A stretch of 64,000 nt of DNA, taken from the NCBI GenBank assembly GCA_009760855.2, contig WPIO01000042.1, positions 2,804,001 through 2,868,000 on the forward strand, given 5' to 3'. Shown here in pieces: positions 23,520 through 40,419 of this stretch. This DNA comes from Cristatella mucedo. Lineage: Eukaryota; Bryozoa; Phylactolaemata; Cristatellidae. How positions within the stretch are numbered: position 1 is the stretch's first letter; the number at the start of each line of letters is the position of its first letter. The notes under the pieces are model-generated. The model was not told the origin of the DNA. It worked only from the letters and a program-made list of their open reading frames with translations, and did not search any database. The translations under genes and the position numbers were made by a program.

Positions 23520-24990
23520 AATAAGAACGACCATGCCCAAGGGCAAGACATTTAATGGATAAATCCAAAACAGTGTTTTCTACCATTTGGAATAAAAACT
23601 GCATTTGCGTGACGCCTATTATGGAAATGGCGGCAACTAATCGCAGTTAAGAGGAGTTGTAGAGAGGGTGGCACACGCAAGCAATTTGAAGCCACACCTT
23701 GAGCACGCCTCGCATGCTCAAAGCATAAGATTTAGTGAGGAAACCTGAAAGAATGGCTTCTATAAAGTTGAATGTAAACCGTAGCTCAGGGACATCTATT
23801 GCAGAAATGGCTGCTGTATCGTGGTTCTAAATTGTAGGGCGGGCAAGGCCATTGGCGGCCATCGATGAGAAAGGCCATGCGCTACGCAGTACAATTTGGT
23901 CGGTATAGCCGGACTACAGTTTTCTACAACTTGATATCAAAAAATATTTGTGCGATGCCTATTGTAGAAACATCAGCTGTATATCGTTTGAAAGAAAAGA
24001 GAATGTGGCTTTCCCGGGTCATTGAAAGCCATGGCACGAAAACGCCCATGCCTAGCTGCTTGACATTATATGGGTAAAGCCGAAACACCGTGTTACTATT
24101 GGAAACACCTGCTTTTGCTTGACACCAATTTTGTAAAAAGTAGCTGAGTTGCAGTCCGAAAGTGTAGGACTGCTCGTTGGGCAGGGCTCTGTGAGGCCGT
24201 TGCACGAGAACGCGAATGGACAAATGCATGCAATTTAGTGAGTAAATCCAAAATGCTACTTCTATGGTGTGGTATCTGGACACAGTTTCGCGACACCTAT
24301 TGTGGAAATAGTAAGTACATCGCAGTCAAAAGTTGTTGGGTGGGCTGGGTCAGCTGAGGCCATTACTTATGAACGCTTATGGGCAATCATATGAAATTTA
24401 GCGGATAAACGTAGAGCTACGTTTTCTATAACTGGAAATCAAATCCACAGTTACAAGAAGCTTTTTATGGAAATTATGTTCGACATGCAAGGAAGCTGGA
24501 TGGCTCGGGCCACTGAAGGCTAAAGCGTAATAGCGAGGATGCCTAATGGGCAGGAATTCTGTTGGTAAATCCGTAACACTGTTGTCTATAGGTTGAATTC
24601 AAAACCAGATTTGCGATGTCTATTGTGAACATGTCAGCTGTGTATGTCCGATGATGTAGGGCTGCTTGTTGGGTTGGGCCAATATGAGGCCATCGCACGA
24701 GAGCTCGAATGCGCAACGGCTTGCAATTCGGCAAGTAAACCCGGCACACAGGTTTCGATAATTCGGAATCAAAACCGCAGGTGCGCGACGGCCGTCGTGG
24801 AAATAGCAGCTCCGTCGAAGTTTGAAAATGCAGGGAGGCTAGCTGATACGAGCCGCAGGAGACCGTAGCGTAAGGACGGGCCACCAAAATGGCGTACGAT
24901 TTGGTGGGCAAAGCTGGAGCACCGTTTTCTATTTTTTGAAATCATAACCGCAAGTGTGCGAAACTTTTTGTGGAAATGGCATCTGCTCCG
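23520..24990 (-). repeat. Satellite A, reverse array, about 9 units
   Basis: The reverse anchors (GTAAATCCAAAACAGTGTTT and variants) lie near 23575, 23750, 23910, 24085, 24255, 24425, 24570, 24740 and 24910, about 170 bp apart. The complementary block order is CGAAACACCGTGTTACTATT, CACTGAAGGC or GAGGCC, GCACGAGA and CACCTATTGTGGAAAT. This is the same satellite as at 14995-17426, pointing the opposite way. Confidence 0.88.
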
Positions 24991-24999
24991 CAGTTCGAT

Positions 25000-27600
25000 T
25001 ATGTTGGCGCAGCGACAGGGTACGAGGAGGCCCAGCGCTGCAGAGGCTCGAGGACGATAAAAGATCCGCGCTAGTCTGGCCGTACATTCGCGAGAATTTC
25101 GGAGCAAGTCACTGTTGGTGTTGTGCTCTACGAGCTCAACTGCACGAAATGCTCTGGCAATGGCAGGCAATGCTCGGGCAATGGAGCCACTTTTTGGGTC
25201 TTCTTAACTCGCTATCGTTGAAGCCTCGAATGGCGGTGGGGGGGGGGGGTGCCATACAGCCAGGCGACATCGATCAGCCTGAGAGGCAAGCCGATTAGGC
25301 TGGGCAACAGCTGCGACCGCCAGCTGCTGCTGGCACCTCGTTCGTCACCAATCGTGGCCTCGCTCGTGCGATCTCTGCTTTCCGGTTTCAAGCTAAGCGG
25401 AGCCATCTGGGATAGCTGCCGGTTGTGGCAGCTGAGTATGCCCGTTGGACGACTGCCGGTGGTGGTTTATCTAGCGACGATTGGGCGGATAGCCCATTGC
25501 CCGGTGGCCTCATGGACAGATAACCGTAATCAGTGTGGTCACGGCTAATACCGATAAAAAGGTTTGCAAGCATCTACTTGAGTAACCCGACATGTCGGCG
25601 TGCGCGGGACCAAAGCGAGCCGACAAAAGCTCGCAATGACATAAGCACGCTCGTTAAAGCGTCGACAATGCACGAAAAAAATAATTGTAGAGAAATAGAT
25701 ATTCATAATTACGTATCTTATTATAGAAAATACAAAATAGTGTAACTCACATCGCATAATTTATGCCAACTTTTAAATTCATTTTGAAATGGTATACTTA
25801 CTTTGAAAGAGTTAGTATAGCCTAATAATTTTAGCTTTTGTTTTTTATTTAGCCGCTCAGTTTCTGTGCAATTCCTGGAAGCCTATCTCCCGCTAGCAGT
25901 AATCCATATATTGAATTAACGACTGTGGCGAGCATATACCGACTTGGATGCTCCCGAAGTCTGATTCCTGAATGAAACTTCTCGATCTTTAGAGGTCATT
26001 AAAAATTGATCAATTTAACTTCTGCACCGTGCATCGATAAACGTTGAACTATTAATAATAGGATCAATTGGTTCAGTTTGTGTTTACTTTGCCAACTTTA
26101 ATTGCCCTCTAGGTCAATCGTTACAACAGTTACATAACAGTTATTATTGACTTCAATTGTATTACAAATTTTGTTACTATTGTTGCATATCAGCAATTGC
26201 ATTACTAATGCGTGACGAAACTGGACATACCGTTGTTACTTTCACCAGCCGTACAATCCAATATTGTTTCTCTTTGGTATAATAGTAATTGATTTGAAAA
26301 AATCAATTAAATCCTATTCTTAAAAGAATTTCTCGATACGCACTTGGTCATATGCGAATTTGTCTCTGTTGCTAGCATTTCGTGCTTTTGACGGCACACT
26401 TTTATCGTGAGCGCTTTTGTTCTCGCCTCTGTCATCTCAACAACTCTTTCAGGGATTTAGTACGTCATGTCATGTTTGTTCACTTATGCCCGCACAGCCC
26501 GATGATGCAGGTGTCTATGCTACTGTGCACCCAAAGTAAGCAGCCAAGTTGACATTCTTCTGAAGGCAGCGGCAAGGTTTAGACACCTGAACTCCCGCGA
26601 TGTCCGTGGAAATGGTGGCGAACACCAATCCAGCAAGGGGAAACGGTATTATTTGAGAAGCAAAGTCTATTAGTAAGGCTACTCTAATCATCTTACTCGA
26701 CCATGATAGGCCGATTGCCCAACCGATGGCATCGGCTCCCCCAGACGATCGATCCTTAAGACTTTGTGTGTGGCGAGAATCCACAATTGGCTGAACATAC
26801 CCGAGATGCTATGTGTGTCCACATCGGACGACGTTTTCTAGCGCTCAATTTTTGCTGACTGCCCCAACCACCCCTCAGTGGGAAGAAGGCGGTGTGTATC
26901 GACCGTGTTGACTCGCTCAGCCTAGTCACTGCATCTCTACATCTACCTTCATTTTTGTTGGGACATAAAGGAAAAGCAGATGCATTGGTGCAATAGCAAA
27001 AGAACCCTCTAAAAGGGGTCTAAGCAACGGTTGACAATAACGAATGTGAGAATATTGATCTGTTCTTCAGCTTAGCAATATACTACCGGACTTGAGCAAT
27101 GCGCTTGCTTGCAAAGAAATGTAGGCTCCCTCTAGGCCTTTGCAACATGGAGATACATACAGAGCAAGCAGCTACACCAATACCCTACTGTATTCAGATA
27201 TCCACCGAACAGTCTAGTATATATTGAGAGGCGACTGTGAATAAATGCACTCTCTGTAGAGCAGGATTTATGCAGCATTCAGCTGAATGGCTAGTGCAAC
27301 GGATCTCTAGCTTTACATTCTGCAGCAGCGAAAAAACTGTCCAGCTGCCTGGTGCAGCGACCACCGTCGACCACAAGCCACTCCCTGGCTGGCGGGCGTG
27401 GCACAGAGCCGAACGACGTTCCAAGGATGCACCAACCGAGTTTTAATTTGCTTTCACGCATAGCTGGCACCACCATAACGGCAGCCTCGGGCTGCCCGGC
27501 GAAGAGCATCAGAAAGATGCAGCGCGCACGCAAGCAGTTGCAGCAGCGAACTGGCGATCCGAGCCCGGGCAGCTCGGCAGAGCTGCACGGAGCAGCAGCT
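25000..27600. other. No recognised gene; probable 3' flank of the GST gene at the right end
   Basis: Several open frames exist but none is supported. A plus-strand frame at 25249-25548 (about 100 codons) is unrecognised. A minus-strand frame at 26515-26784 has a hydrophobic stretch (IRVALLIDFASQIIPF, then LAGLVFATIST) that could be a membrane exon or chance. A G-run lies near 25238. The last few hundred bases should hold the 3' untranslated region of the minus-strand GST gene, but I found no clear polyadenylation signal close to its stop. Confidence 0.35.
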
Positions 27601-27609
27601 GATTGGTTA

Positions 27610-32708
<5,099 letters not shown>

Positions 32709-32709
<1 letters not shown>

Positions 32710-32760
32710 TTTGTTTATGTGGTCAGCAGTGAGCCTGCGCAGTTCAGACGGCGAGCGAGA
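32709..32760 (-). CDS. GST pi exon 1 (5' untranslated region plus first base of the start codon), inferred
   Basis: The coding frame of exon 2 has no upstream ATG; the frame runs back only to a TTG. Exon 2 begins TG CCG TCG after a CTCCAG acceptor, so the start codon must be completed by an A at the end of exon 1. The nearest suitable donor is CAAAA followed by GTAAGT, with its last exon base at 32709. Splicing gives AAAATGCCG, with A at -3. The 5' end (about 32760) is a guess from a TATA-like box at 32791-32796. Confidence 0.6.
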
Positions 32761-32790
32761 GAGAGAGCGGATCCCAGCGGGCGCCTGCGG

Positions 32791-32796
32791 ATATAG
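32791..32796 (-). promoter_or_regulatory. Possible TATA box of GST pi
   Basis: CTATAT on the minus strand, about 85 bases upstream of the inferred start-codon A. This is compatible with transcription starting near 32760. Suggestive only. Confidence 0.35.
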
Positions 32797-32976
32797 AGGT
32801 TGTAACCGCAGCTCGCGCTCTAGCGTGCATCCTATTGGTGAATGAAGCGCGAGTACCCGTATGAGCCTGGACTAATCATCTGTGGGTTGGGGGTGTGCGG
32901 CGCGACCTTGCTGGCAATTTGGAGGTTGGTTATTGCTGAGGTTTCTCAGCCACAAGCCAAGCGCGGCCTTGCGTCA

Positions 32977-32987
32977 GTGATGATGCA
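32977..32987 (+). promoter_or_regulatory. Antioxidant response element-like site upstream of GST pi
   Basis: GTGATGATGCA matches the RTGAYNNNGCR core recognised by CNC-bZIP/small Maf dimers. It overlaps TGCGTCA, an AP-1/CRE-like half. It lies about 270 bp upstream of the GST start codon. Nrf2-type control of GST pi genes is established in vertebrates; here it is inference from the motif. Confidence 0.45.
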
Positions 32988-34894
32988 AACTTGGTATGCA
33001 AACGGCTTACGCGTCCCGACAGAATTAGGCCGCGAACGCAGTGCTCGTGCAGCGGCGCGAGTCCCTAGCAGACGCTCGTCCTATACGGGCTACTCTCCAC
33101 CGAGCTCTCTGGGAATTGCGGCCAGCGCCTAGCTGACGTTCATACGTACGTACGCTGCTTACACCAACACCCACAAGTAAGCTTACAGCATCTGAACGCG
33201 ACAGCAACGAAGATAAGCGATCCCTTAATATAACGAAGTCCGTATCCGTAGTGCGAAAAGGTCTATTTGACGGCGACGGACCGCGTCAGGCTTCTAACAG
33301 CACCAATTGCGTAAACCAACTCCTCTCATAGGCTCAGCGGCGCTGACAGAGCAACCCTGCTCAACTGGCAAATCGCCAGCTGACTGCCTATTGCACGGCT
33401 TAGGCTTGCGTGCTGCCTCGTCTATGCATCGTAGCGTAGTTGACTCCTGGCCGCTATGATTTAGGAACCGTGAATAATGAATATCAGTCGTCGCGATTTG
33501 GCTGATTTACTAAGCCGCCTTTTCGTCGACGTCAAAAGCTAGTTTTAAAGCCGGCTAGCTTGGCGCCTGAGAGCGAAATCGGTCGCAGCGAGGACGTGAA
33601 AGCGGGCGAGAGCCACGGCTAGCCTTAAAACGCCTCCGAAGTCTAGCCAGCGGCGGCGGCTGCTGCTGCTGCTGAGACCTTGAGACAATCATCCTTCGAC
33701 GACCGATTAAATGTCTAGAGCAGAAAGCGTCAAGTCTGGCACCCACGTGAGACAATGGACGCGCTGCTGCCTACGAGTCCATAGAGAGAAAGCTACAATG
33801 TTCGTGCAGAACTGCGAAGGCGCACTCCGCCAAACGCCGGGGTGCGCGACTAGCCTGCGATTAAGAGACAGGCGGTCCAACGCCGCTCAGGCCCACACTC
33901 CTGAGGTGCCCGCACGGCGCCGGCAGCGGGACGGGCTCGAAAGGGCGGGGCCGTGAGGGGGCGGGGCGGTAGGCTAAGGGCGCTGGTGTCGGGGCTGTTT
34001 ATTTGAGGGCCTTGTTAGTCATCGTCCTTATCCCAAGTCCGCAGCGCCGCCGGACGCAGCCGTACATTTTGCGAGTGTTTACTCAGCCAAGTCTTCAGTC
34101 CTCCAAAGGCAAATTTACCTAGCATAGAAAAAGAAGACGGAGAGAGGGAGAGATAGCGCGCCGCGAACAATCAGTGGAGCCCCCGAGCCAGGGCCTGGGC
34201 GGAGTGCTTAGCCCAGCTGGTCCGATTCTTTTGCTGGCAAACGCAAAAAGCGCGGGCCGCTGTGCGACGCGCTCAGCGCGGTCGGTCGGTCGGTGGGTGA
34301 TCGAGCGAGCGCCTATCGAAGTGTGCCACTGTGCTAGACGCTGCAGCGTCCCTCTCTGACGGCGGTTCGCGCCACGCTCGTATCCCGCAGCTCGCTGTGC
34401 GGCCGCAGGCGACGGAGAGCGAGCGCGCGCATAAGCGTCAGCGTCCCCAACTTCGGTTCGAGAGCCGAGGCGCGAAGCAGATCCGGCCGCTGCGGCGGCG
34501 GTGGCAGCTTAACTGCCGCCGCCTGGCTCCTATCCAGAAGGCACGCCAGCCTAGCGTCGGGCTGCCCCGCGTCCGCATGGAAGATCGAGCTGAGGGCCGC
34601 AGGGTGACAGCGTGGGAACTGCAAGCAATTCTAAATTGGAAATATGCAGAGCAACCGAGAGCGAGACCGCGAGCGACCGAGAGCGGACCGCCACCGCAGC
34701 GGCACTGCGAGCACATACATTTCGCAGCGTCTTGGGGTCCTGGGCGAATGACTTATTGGTATCGTTACCATTATTTGTACGCTATCGAGACTTTGTTCTT
34801 CTGCATTTAACTAAGGGCTTAAAGCTTTTGCTTTGAATGACCATTCGCGTTCATCGGCAGAATTTCGGTGCACATGCCGGGCGTGTTCTATAGT

Positions 34895-35585
34895 TATGCA
34901 TTGCTAAAAGTTGGGCTTGCTTAAATAGGAATGCTGCATCTAAATCGGTCGGAGCATTTGTGACATCCCGTCTCGACTTTTGTAGCTCACTGCTTGCTGG
35001 TCTACCGGCCTTTCCAATGAGGCCCATACAGTTAGTGGACAGCTCTTCAGCTAGGCTTGCCTGTCGTGAGCGTCGTAGTTGCCACATCACACAGCTTCTC
35101 GCCAACCTGCATTGGCTACCAATCAGGCAGCATATCGACTTCAAGGTTCTGTAACTCACGTTTAGGTCCCTTAACTTTCCGGCGCCAGCCTACGTATCAG
35201 AACTACTCCGCCGTCTGGCTAAGCATCGTAGCCCCCCCGGCTTTTCTGAATCTAATCGCTTAGCTACGTCTCGTCTGTGCTTCAAATTCCCAGGAGACCG
35301 CGCCTTTAGTTCGTACGCTCCCAAAGCTTGGAACTCGCTTCCGACTGGCGTCGCGATTTGTATGCTTATGCGTGCTGACACTGTGCATGCTGCCACTAAC
35401 CATACTTGCATGCTGACCCTGCGCATGTCACCCCTAACCATGTCGTGCTTGTTATCATTGAGCATGCTACCATAACCATTCGACCATACTTCCTTTTCAG
35501 CATATGTAAAGTGCCTAGAAAAAGATAACGTTCTCTGATGGTGCTATACAAATGAATAATAGTAATAATAATAATAATAACTATT
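34895..35585 (+). mobile_element. LINE family A, degenerate 3' copy
   Basis: It contains TSRLDFCSSLLAGLPAFPM, then SARLACRERRSCHI and YAPKAWNSLPTG, then the 3' region, hairpin GAAAAAGATAACGTTCTCTG and an (AAT)n tail. Stops break the frame. Confidence 0.9.
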
Positions 35586-35789
35586 ATCATACTTGCAACT
35601 GGGTGCCGAGCTACTTCCTGCTATTACGTCCATTGCGGCCAGCAATCGGAAACCGTGTCTTCTGCTTGACTTCCAACAGCTGAGGATTATTCCCGGACAA
35701 CCACTTAAAAATGAAACGCGAGAATTCAATATTCTAAAGATTACTAGCGTTTCCTAATTATAATATGTCAGTACCACATATGCCATGAC

Positions 35790-35890
35790 CTATGGCTTTG
35801 ACCGCGTAAACTTGCTATCTGAAACGACAACTAGTCAGTTGTATTTCAAGTCTCAGCTAAAGACGCATCTATTCCGGCTAGCAGTCCATT
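35790..35890 (+). mobile_element. Small LINE C-terminal fragment
   Basis: Encodes SQLYFKSQLKTHLFRLA, matching the TTFKRNLKTHLFR..F end of L2-like LINEs. It seems to belong to neither family A nor B. Confidence 0.5.
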
Positions 35891-35989
35891 CGCACCCGCG
35901 AACTTGTCTTCACTGTTCCGGAGTAATTTACGTGCGTATCTGCTGCATGATTCACTGTACGATATTAGCCAGAGTCCTTACTAGCCAAT

Positions 35990-36850
35990 CTCCGCGAGTG
36001 TCCTCGCATTCATTTCAGCCTGCCGGCGATTGGCCGGCGCTCGCGAGCTGACATCTCCGTAAGCGCCTGTCGCTCGTACGCGAGCGCTGTCGCCGTTGGC
36101 GTGCACTACGTTCGAAGCGATGGACGTCAGCTCAGCGGGCGCTGCACGAGCACGCTCGCGCAACAGTGGTCAGGCACTCGCTGACTCGCGAGGCCCGCTA
36201 TAGCGAGCTTGAGCCCGAGTAGCCACCCGAGCGCATGTGCGGAATCGTGCGCCGCGCCTCTAGAGAGCTCCGAATTGCAGGCGCAAACTGGGCGCGGTCG
36301 GTGCCGACGCGATAGCAGAGCGCACTGCTTCCAGCCTTTCAGGGGGGGTGGGGGGGGAAGGTGCGTACCTCCTCCTCCTCCTGCCCCGCGATGCTGCAGC
36401 AGATCTAGTGATAGAGCGGCGGCTCGGGGAAGAAGGCGCCGGATGTAAAGAGCTGAGCGAAGCCATCGACTACGGTTGCTGTTTTAGCGACCCCGAGCGC
36501 GTTACGGCGATGGCGGTGCGGCTCCAAAATGCGGCTCGCACGCCGGGCGAGCGAACGTGAGCGCTCGAAGAGCATGACGGGACGGCGTGCGGAGTGAAGC
36601 GGAAGTCGCGTCCCAATTCCGTCCGTCGCCCGCGCCTCTTGTGCCGGCGTTATGACGCACGAGGCCCTAACTCTGAAAGTCGCTTTGCATTGTTACGCTG
36701 CGAGCGCCGGAGCGACGTAGCCTGGGAAGCCTCTATTGCGGCGGCACTCGAACCGCTCGGAGCGACACTGAAGCGGAATCTAGCCGTGCTGTAACGACCG
36801 GCCGTCGCCCCTTCGGCCGTCTGCAGCCCCACCAGCAGCCGCCACCCGCG
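35990..36850. other. GC- and CpG-rich segment
   Basis: CpG-dense with a G-run (36342-36357). Many overlapping frames occur on both strands without recognisable domains. A possible promoter island, but no gene could be attached. Confidence 0.4.
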
Positions 36851-36854
36851 AGCG

Positions 36855-37425
36855 CGTCCACTCAGCCCGCAGTTGTTGACTTTTAGAAATCTATTGGCAA
36901 CCGCAAATCAAGCGTTTCGCGAGTAAACGACGATAGGAGTAATCATTTCGTTCGCGCGGTCTATATTTAGAAAGTGCTTCTTGCACGCAAGCCCTCTTAA
37001 GCGGCGACGCGGCTTGGAGAGACCGTTCGATGTCAGACTTTAACGATAAATGAGCTTCCTAGCTGCGTTTTCATACAGTCTCAGTTAAATGAATTCAAAT
37101 CTAAAAAAAAATGCGCTGCCGTCTTTGGACCTTTAGGCGCAATATGAAGTTCGCCAGTGGTAGAGCCACGGGATAGAAGGTCATTTGCTCCCGCCCCCTG
37201 ATACAGCAGGGCGGCAACCTGGCCGCCCCAATTCTTACACCCTGCTGACCGTCGCCAACTGCGATTTTATGCCCTAACCCTTCCACTCGGTAAACAGCCA
37301 CAGAGCTCATATTGAAGTAACGCTAGGTAATCGTCTCTCAGTTGTGAGACAAAAACTTTAGAGCCAGATCGGGACAGTCAAGGCGAAAGACTTCGTCAGA
37401 TGGAGAGTCGCGGCGTTTGCACAGC
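36855..37425. other. No recognised gene; possible SINE-like segment at 37130-37310
   Basis: On the minus strand 37310-37110 begins GTGGCTGTTTACCGAGTGGA and ends in a T-rich run. This loosely recalls a tRNA-like promoter, but no second copy was found. Otherwise nothing is supported. Confidence 0.25.
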
Positions 37426-37429
37426 TGTG

Positions 37430-37562
37430 CGTTTATTATAAAATAATGTATACTTCATTCGTATATTGAACGACTCAATCTCTATCTGAACGCTAATAAA
37501 TGTGCCTCGGGGCTCGAACTCACGACCTTGGTCTTTAAAGGTAAGTGCGGAGCCTCTGAAAA
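37430..37562 (-). mobile_element. SINE family 2, antisense
   Basis: The minus strand reads a tRNA-like head ending GAGTTCGAGCCCCGAGGC (B-box GGTTCGANNCC-like). The shared tail follows, with GCGTTCAGATAGAGATTGAG and an altered end. Confidence 0.65.
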
Positions 37563-37564
37563 AC

Positions 37565-38045
37565 AGACATGTTGAAAACAATTGTGTTTACTGCTTTCAA
37601 TTTTCAAACTATTTCAACATCCAAAAACAGCTGTCTACTCTTGTTTTTCCATTTTCAATTATTTCTAAATTCAATAGCTTTGTTTGTGAGAAACACCGTT
37701 TTATTATATATCTTGTGTGATAAATTCTAAATCAATATATTTTTATTTCTTGTAATAATATTTCAAGAACAAAAGTGCATTAAGGGACTTGTCTGAAAGA
37801 CGCGACCCTTATTTTGTATAGAAATTCGTACAGACCTAAAAAACTCTTTCAACGCCCGTTGATGTCGGTTTAATGGTTAGAGTTGAGCTGTACAATTTCT
37901 AAAGATTTTCAGCGAACTAGCCAGAGCTCCTGAAGAACGCGAATTCGGAATTGAGCCATTTTAAACTGCCTTGCCCTCCAACTGCAATTGATGATCCATC
38001 TTTTGTAGCAATAAATTCAATTCAAGTTGAAGAGATAAATTTACA
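37565..38045. other. No recognised feature
   Basis: AT-rich, with short frames only. Confidence 0.35.
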
Positions 38046-38476
38046 CTTCAGCTTCAATTACGACTGTTCGACGACAACTTCTACATCGCTAACTTAAAAT
38101 AGACAAGATGGTAGATTTTCTGCACAATTTAGTATAGTTGTTGACAGGGCAACAGATAAACTTTTAAGACTGCCCAAGAGTTTCATGACATATTTGTTCA
38201 ATCGCTCTTCAACGCGACACTTCAAATTTTCTATGAGCATAATACTAACTTCATTATTCTGGTTAGAGAGCTTATTAAACGTGAATTCTCAAATTGTGTC
38301 AGCGCTCATCAGCGTCGAGTCGTCACGACTTAGATTCTCAAGAGCAAGTTTCACAGGTCTCATTGCCTTCAGAATAGTGTTGACAGCGTCAAAATCTAAT
38401 GCCTCATTCAATTTCAGCGCCTTGAATTTGATTGGTGTCCCACGGATGGCAACTTCTGTCTTTGCTAGCAGCTCCG

Positions 38477-38611
38477 AAAGCCGCTTAGTCTGTGAGTGCG
38501 CTATACAAAACTCTCCTGCCTAACACCCACATGGTCTTTATGACTTTGTGGAGTTACAGACGGAGATACATTACATTACATACATTACATACATTACATT
38601 GTTGGGATGGA
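38477..38611 (+). mobile_element. LINE family B 3' tail with (ACATT)n, inserted in the hAT relic
   Basis: AAGCCGCTTAGTCTGTGAGT, GCGCTATACAAAACTCTCC and CACCCACATGGTCTTTATG, then GGAGATACATTACATTACAT and further repeats. It splits the hAT frame between the RWNS and LLAKTE blocks. Confidence 0.9.
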
Positions 38612-38754
38612 GTTCCAGCGCGTCTTCACGTCGAGATGTAGTTCAATCTCACCTCCAAAGCTCAGCTTTTACTCTGGATTGAAAGACATTATTTCGAACG
38701 GTTGATTTGTTGATGAATTTGACAAGCTTGCGGGATTTCGTGAGTAGATCGTGG

Positions 38755-39046
38755 TGTAGTCCGATTGCATGCGGGCTGGTACTGCTCCTTTCCTCAACAG
38801 CTGGTGGGAGCATCCCCGAGAGGGGCCTGTGCTTAGCTGTGGTCAGCTTCTAATGAGGCGTTGACACAGGCCGATGTTGAAGCCCGCTGGAGAACAGATG
38901 GTGGATTCACCATCGGGGTCGGCCAAGGGACAAGGGCAGTCGAGCGAGAGTAGGGGCCGAGGGCAGCCGTGCGCTCATGGGCTCCGTGCGTTGATAATAA
39001 ACTGTCGGTGTTAGGCATCGGCTGGCTCTCTGCTGTGCGACCAACA
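38755..39046 (+). mobile_element. Solo LTR of an LTR retrotransposon
   Basis: A 292-bp segment begins TGTAGTCC and ends GACCAACA (TG..CA), with AATAAA near 38995 as a polyadenylation signal in plus orientation. It is flanked by a perfect 5-bp direct repeat CGTGG (38750-38754 and 39047-39051). Removing it and one CGTGG restores the hAT reading frame (DVDYH joined to DLLTKSRK). No internal gag-pol sequence is present, so it is what remains after LTR-LTR recombination. Confidence 0.85.
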
Positions 39047-39424
39047 CGTGGTAATCGACGTCTCCTTGTAATATATTATCTCTGAGCATGTCCAAGTCCG
39101 CGTCGGCTTCAAAATTGACCATTTCATCATTATCCTCATTATCCAGGTTTAAATTGTCCAACTCAGGACTCTTCTTGTACAGTGTGTCACATAATCCTAG
39201 GTGCAGATTATAGTTAAGGCAAAACTGCCCGATGACATCGATGTGACTAGTGCATTTCTTATTTACTGCTGAGCCGTCCTTAGTAGATCCCAACAAATCC
39301 CTCTCAATTGTTATTGCAAAAGCGCTCAAATGCTGTTTGATTGATTCGACTATATCGAGAGCTGTGCAAGAATCGAATATACGAACAAGACCCATCTTGA
39401 TTGCTTTTTTATCGCCACTCTCAT

Positions 39425-40415
39425 GAATGTTGACTCCAAAGAATCAAAAGCATGTCAGCTAGTATTGTATTGTAGCATTCTACCAATGATGAATGGTCGG
39501 AAGGTCGATTGGGCCGCAGAGGTGAAGCGGATATTCTCTCACGAACGGCATCGATGTCAAGAATCTTGAGGCTTCGTGAGTCACAGATGATCTTAGACGA
39601 TAAAGAGGAGGGCACGCATTGCATACTGAATGAGATTTGCATGTGGTCATATAAGCATAATTTGGAAATAATAGGGGATGATAGCATACAATTGTAGGAG
39701 AGAATTTTGTCGAGTGTGTGATCCTTGATGTGGATAATGTCATGAATGTAAGCTACAAAAAACGAGTCAGTCAGTGCACAAAATCCAGCGCTTAAGGTTT
39801 CAGATAAGTTATTAAAAGGAATGTTAAAATACCCATCACGATGAAAAATTGTTTTTGAGACCGAGTTGAAATAAGATCATAGAAATCTGAGCTAAAGTAG
39901 AACTTGGTACTTGAGGGGTGGCGATAGGTGGCCAGTATTTGCAGCTTGTTGATGGAGGGTCTTAAACAAGAGATTCGAAAGACTATTTTGAGAGAGCTTC
40001 AAACGGTGTGAAGTGGAAAGAGGAGTGTGCGACAACGTGGCAGCTTCTCCGCCAGTTTTGATTTATCTTGGGGTATGTACCAATGAGGAGCCAACCGCAG
40101 TTGAGTCGGTTATGCTCGGGAAATTATTCGGTTGCAGCCAGTCTTGGTCGATGCAAACAGTTCGTGGCTGTTGTAAGTCATCACGTCGTTTATTATTAGG
40201 GGTTTAGTGCACCTTGAGAGATAATTACGTTTATATGCGTCAAAATGGGCCGCCGGGGATATAGCAGACGTGATGACCATTAAGTTAGAGTGATTCACTG
40301 CAGCTCTTGGGCGAGACGAAGCAGGGTAACTCGAGACAATGCTGCGGTTAGCAAACAAGCGCGGCGGCCGGTTAACCGGTTTCCGGCCTACTCACTGTCT
40401 CCAGGTCAGCCGTCT
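39425..40415. other. Unassigned region beside the hAT relic
   Basis: Minus-strand frames at 39421-39687 (SLSSKIICDSRSLKILDID) and 40110-40358 (FDAYKRNYLSRCTKPLIIN) look coding-like. They could be the N-terminal part of the same or another dead transposon. I cannot assign them. Confidence 0.35.
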
Positions 40416-40419
40416 TTTG

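Larger units (their letters stand above)
38050..39420 (-). pseudogene. hAT-type transposase relic, interrupted by two insertions
   Basis: The minus strand encodes, in order, MGLVRIFDSCTALDIVE and ERDLLGSTKDGSAVNKK (the usual D-G-A region is altered), then FCLNYNLHLGLCDTLYKK. These match the central part of hAT-family transposases. After the solo LTR come DLLTKSRKLVKFINKS and LDVKTRWNSIPTM, the RW signature region. After the LINE B tail come LLAKTEVAIRGTP, FKALKLNEALDFDAVNTIL and RPVKLALENLSRDDSTL. Several frameshifts and stops follow. The N-terminal BED finger and both ends of the element were not located. Confidence 0.8.

Noticed and set aside
37110-37310. A third SINE family
   Set aside because: The tRNA-like resemblance is weak and only one copy is present, so it was left as a low-confidence remark.
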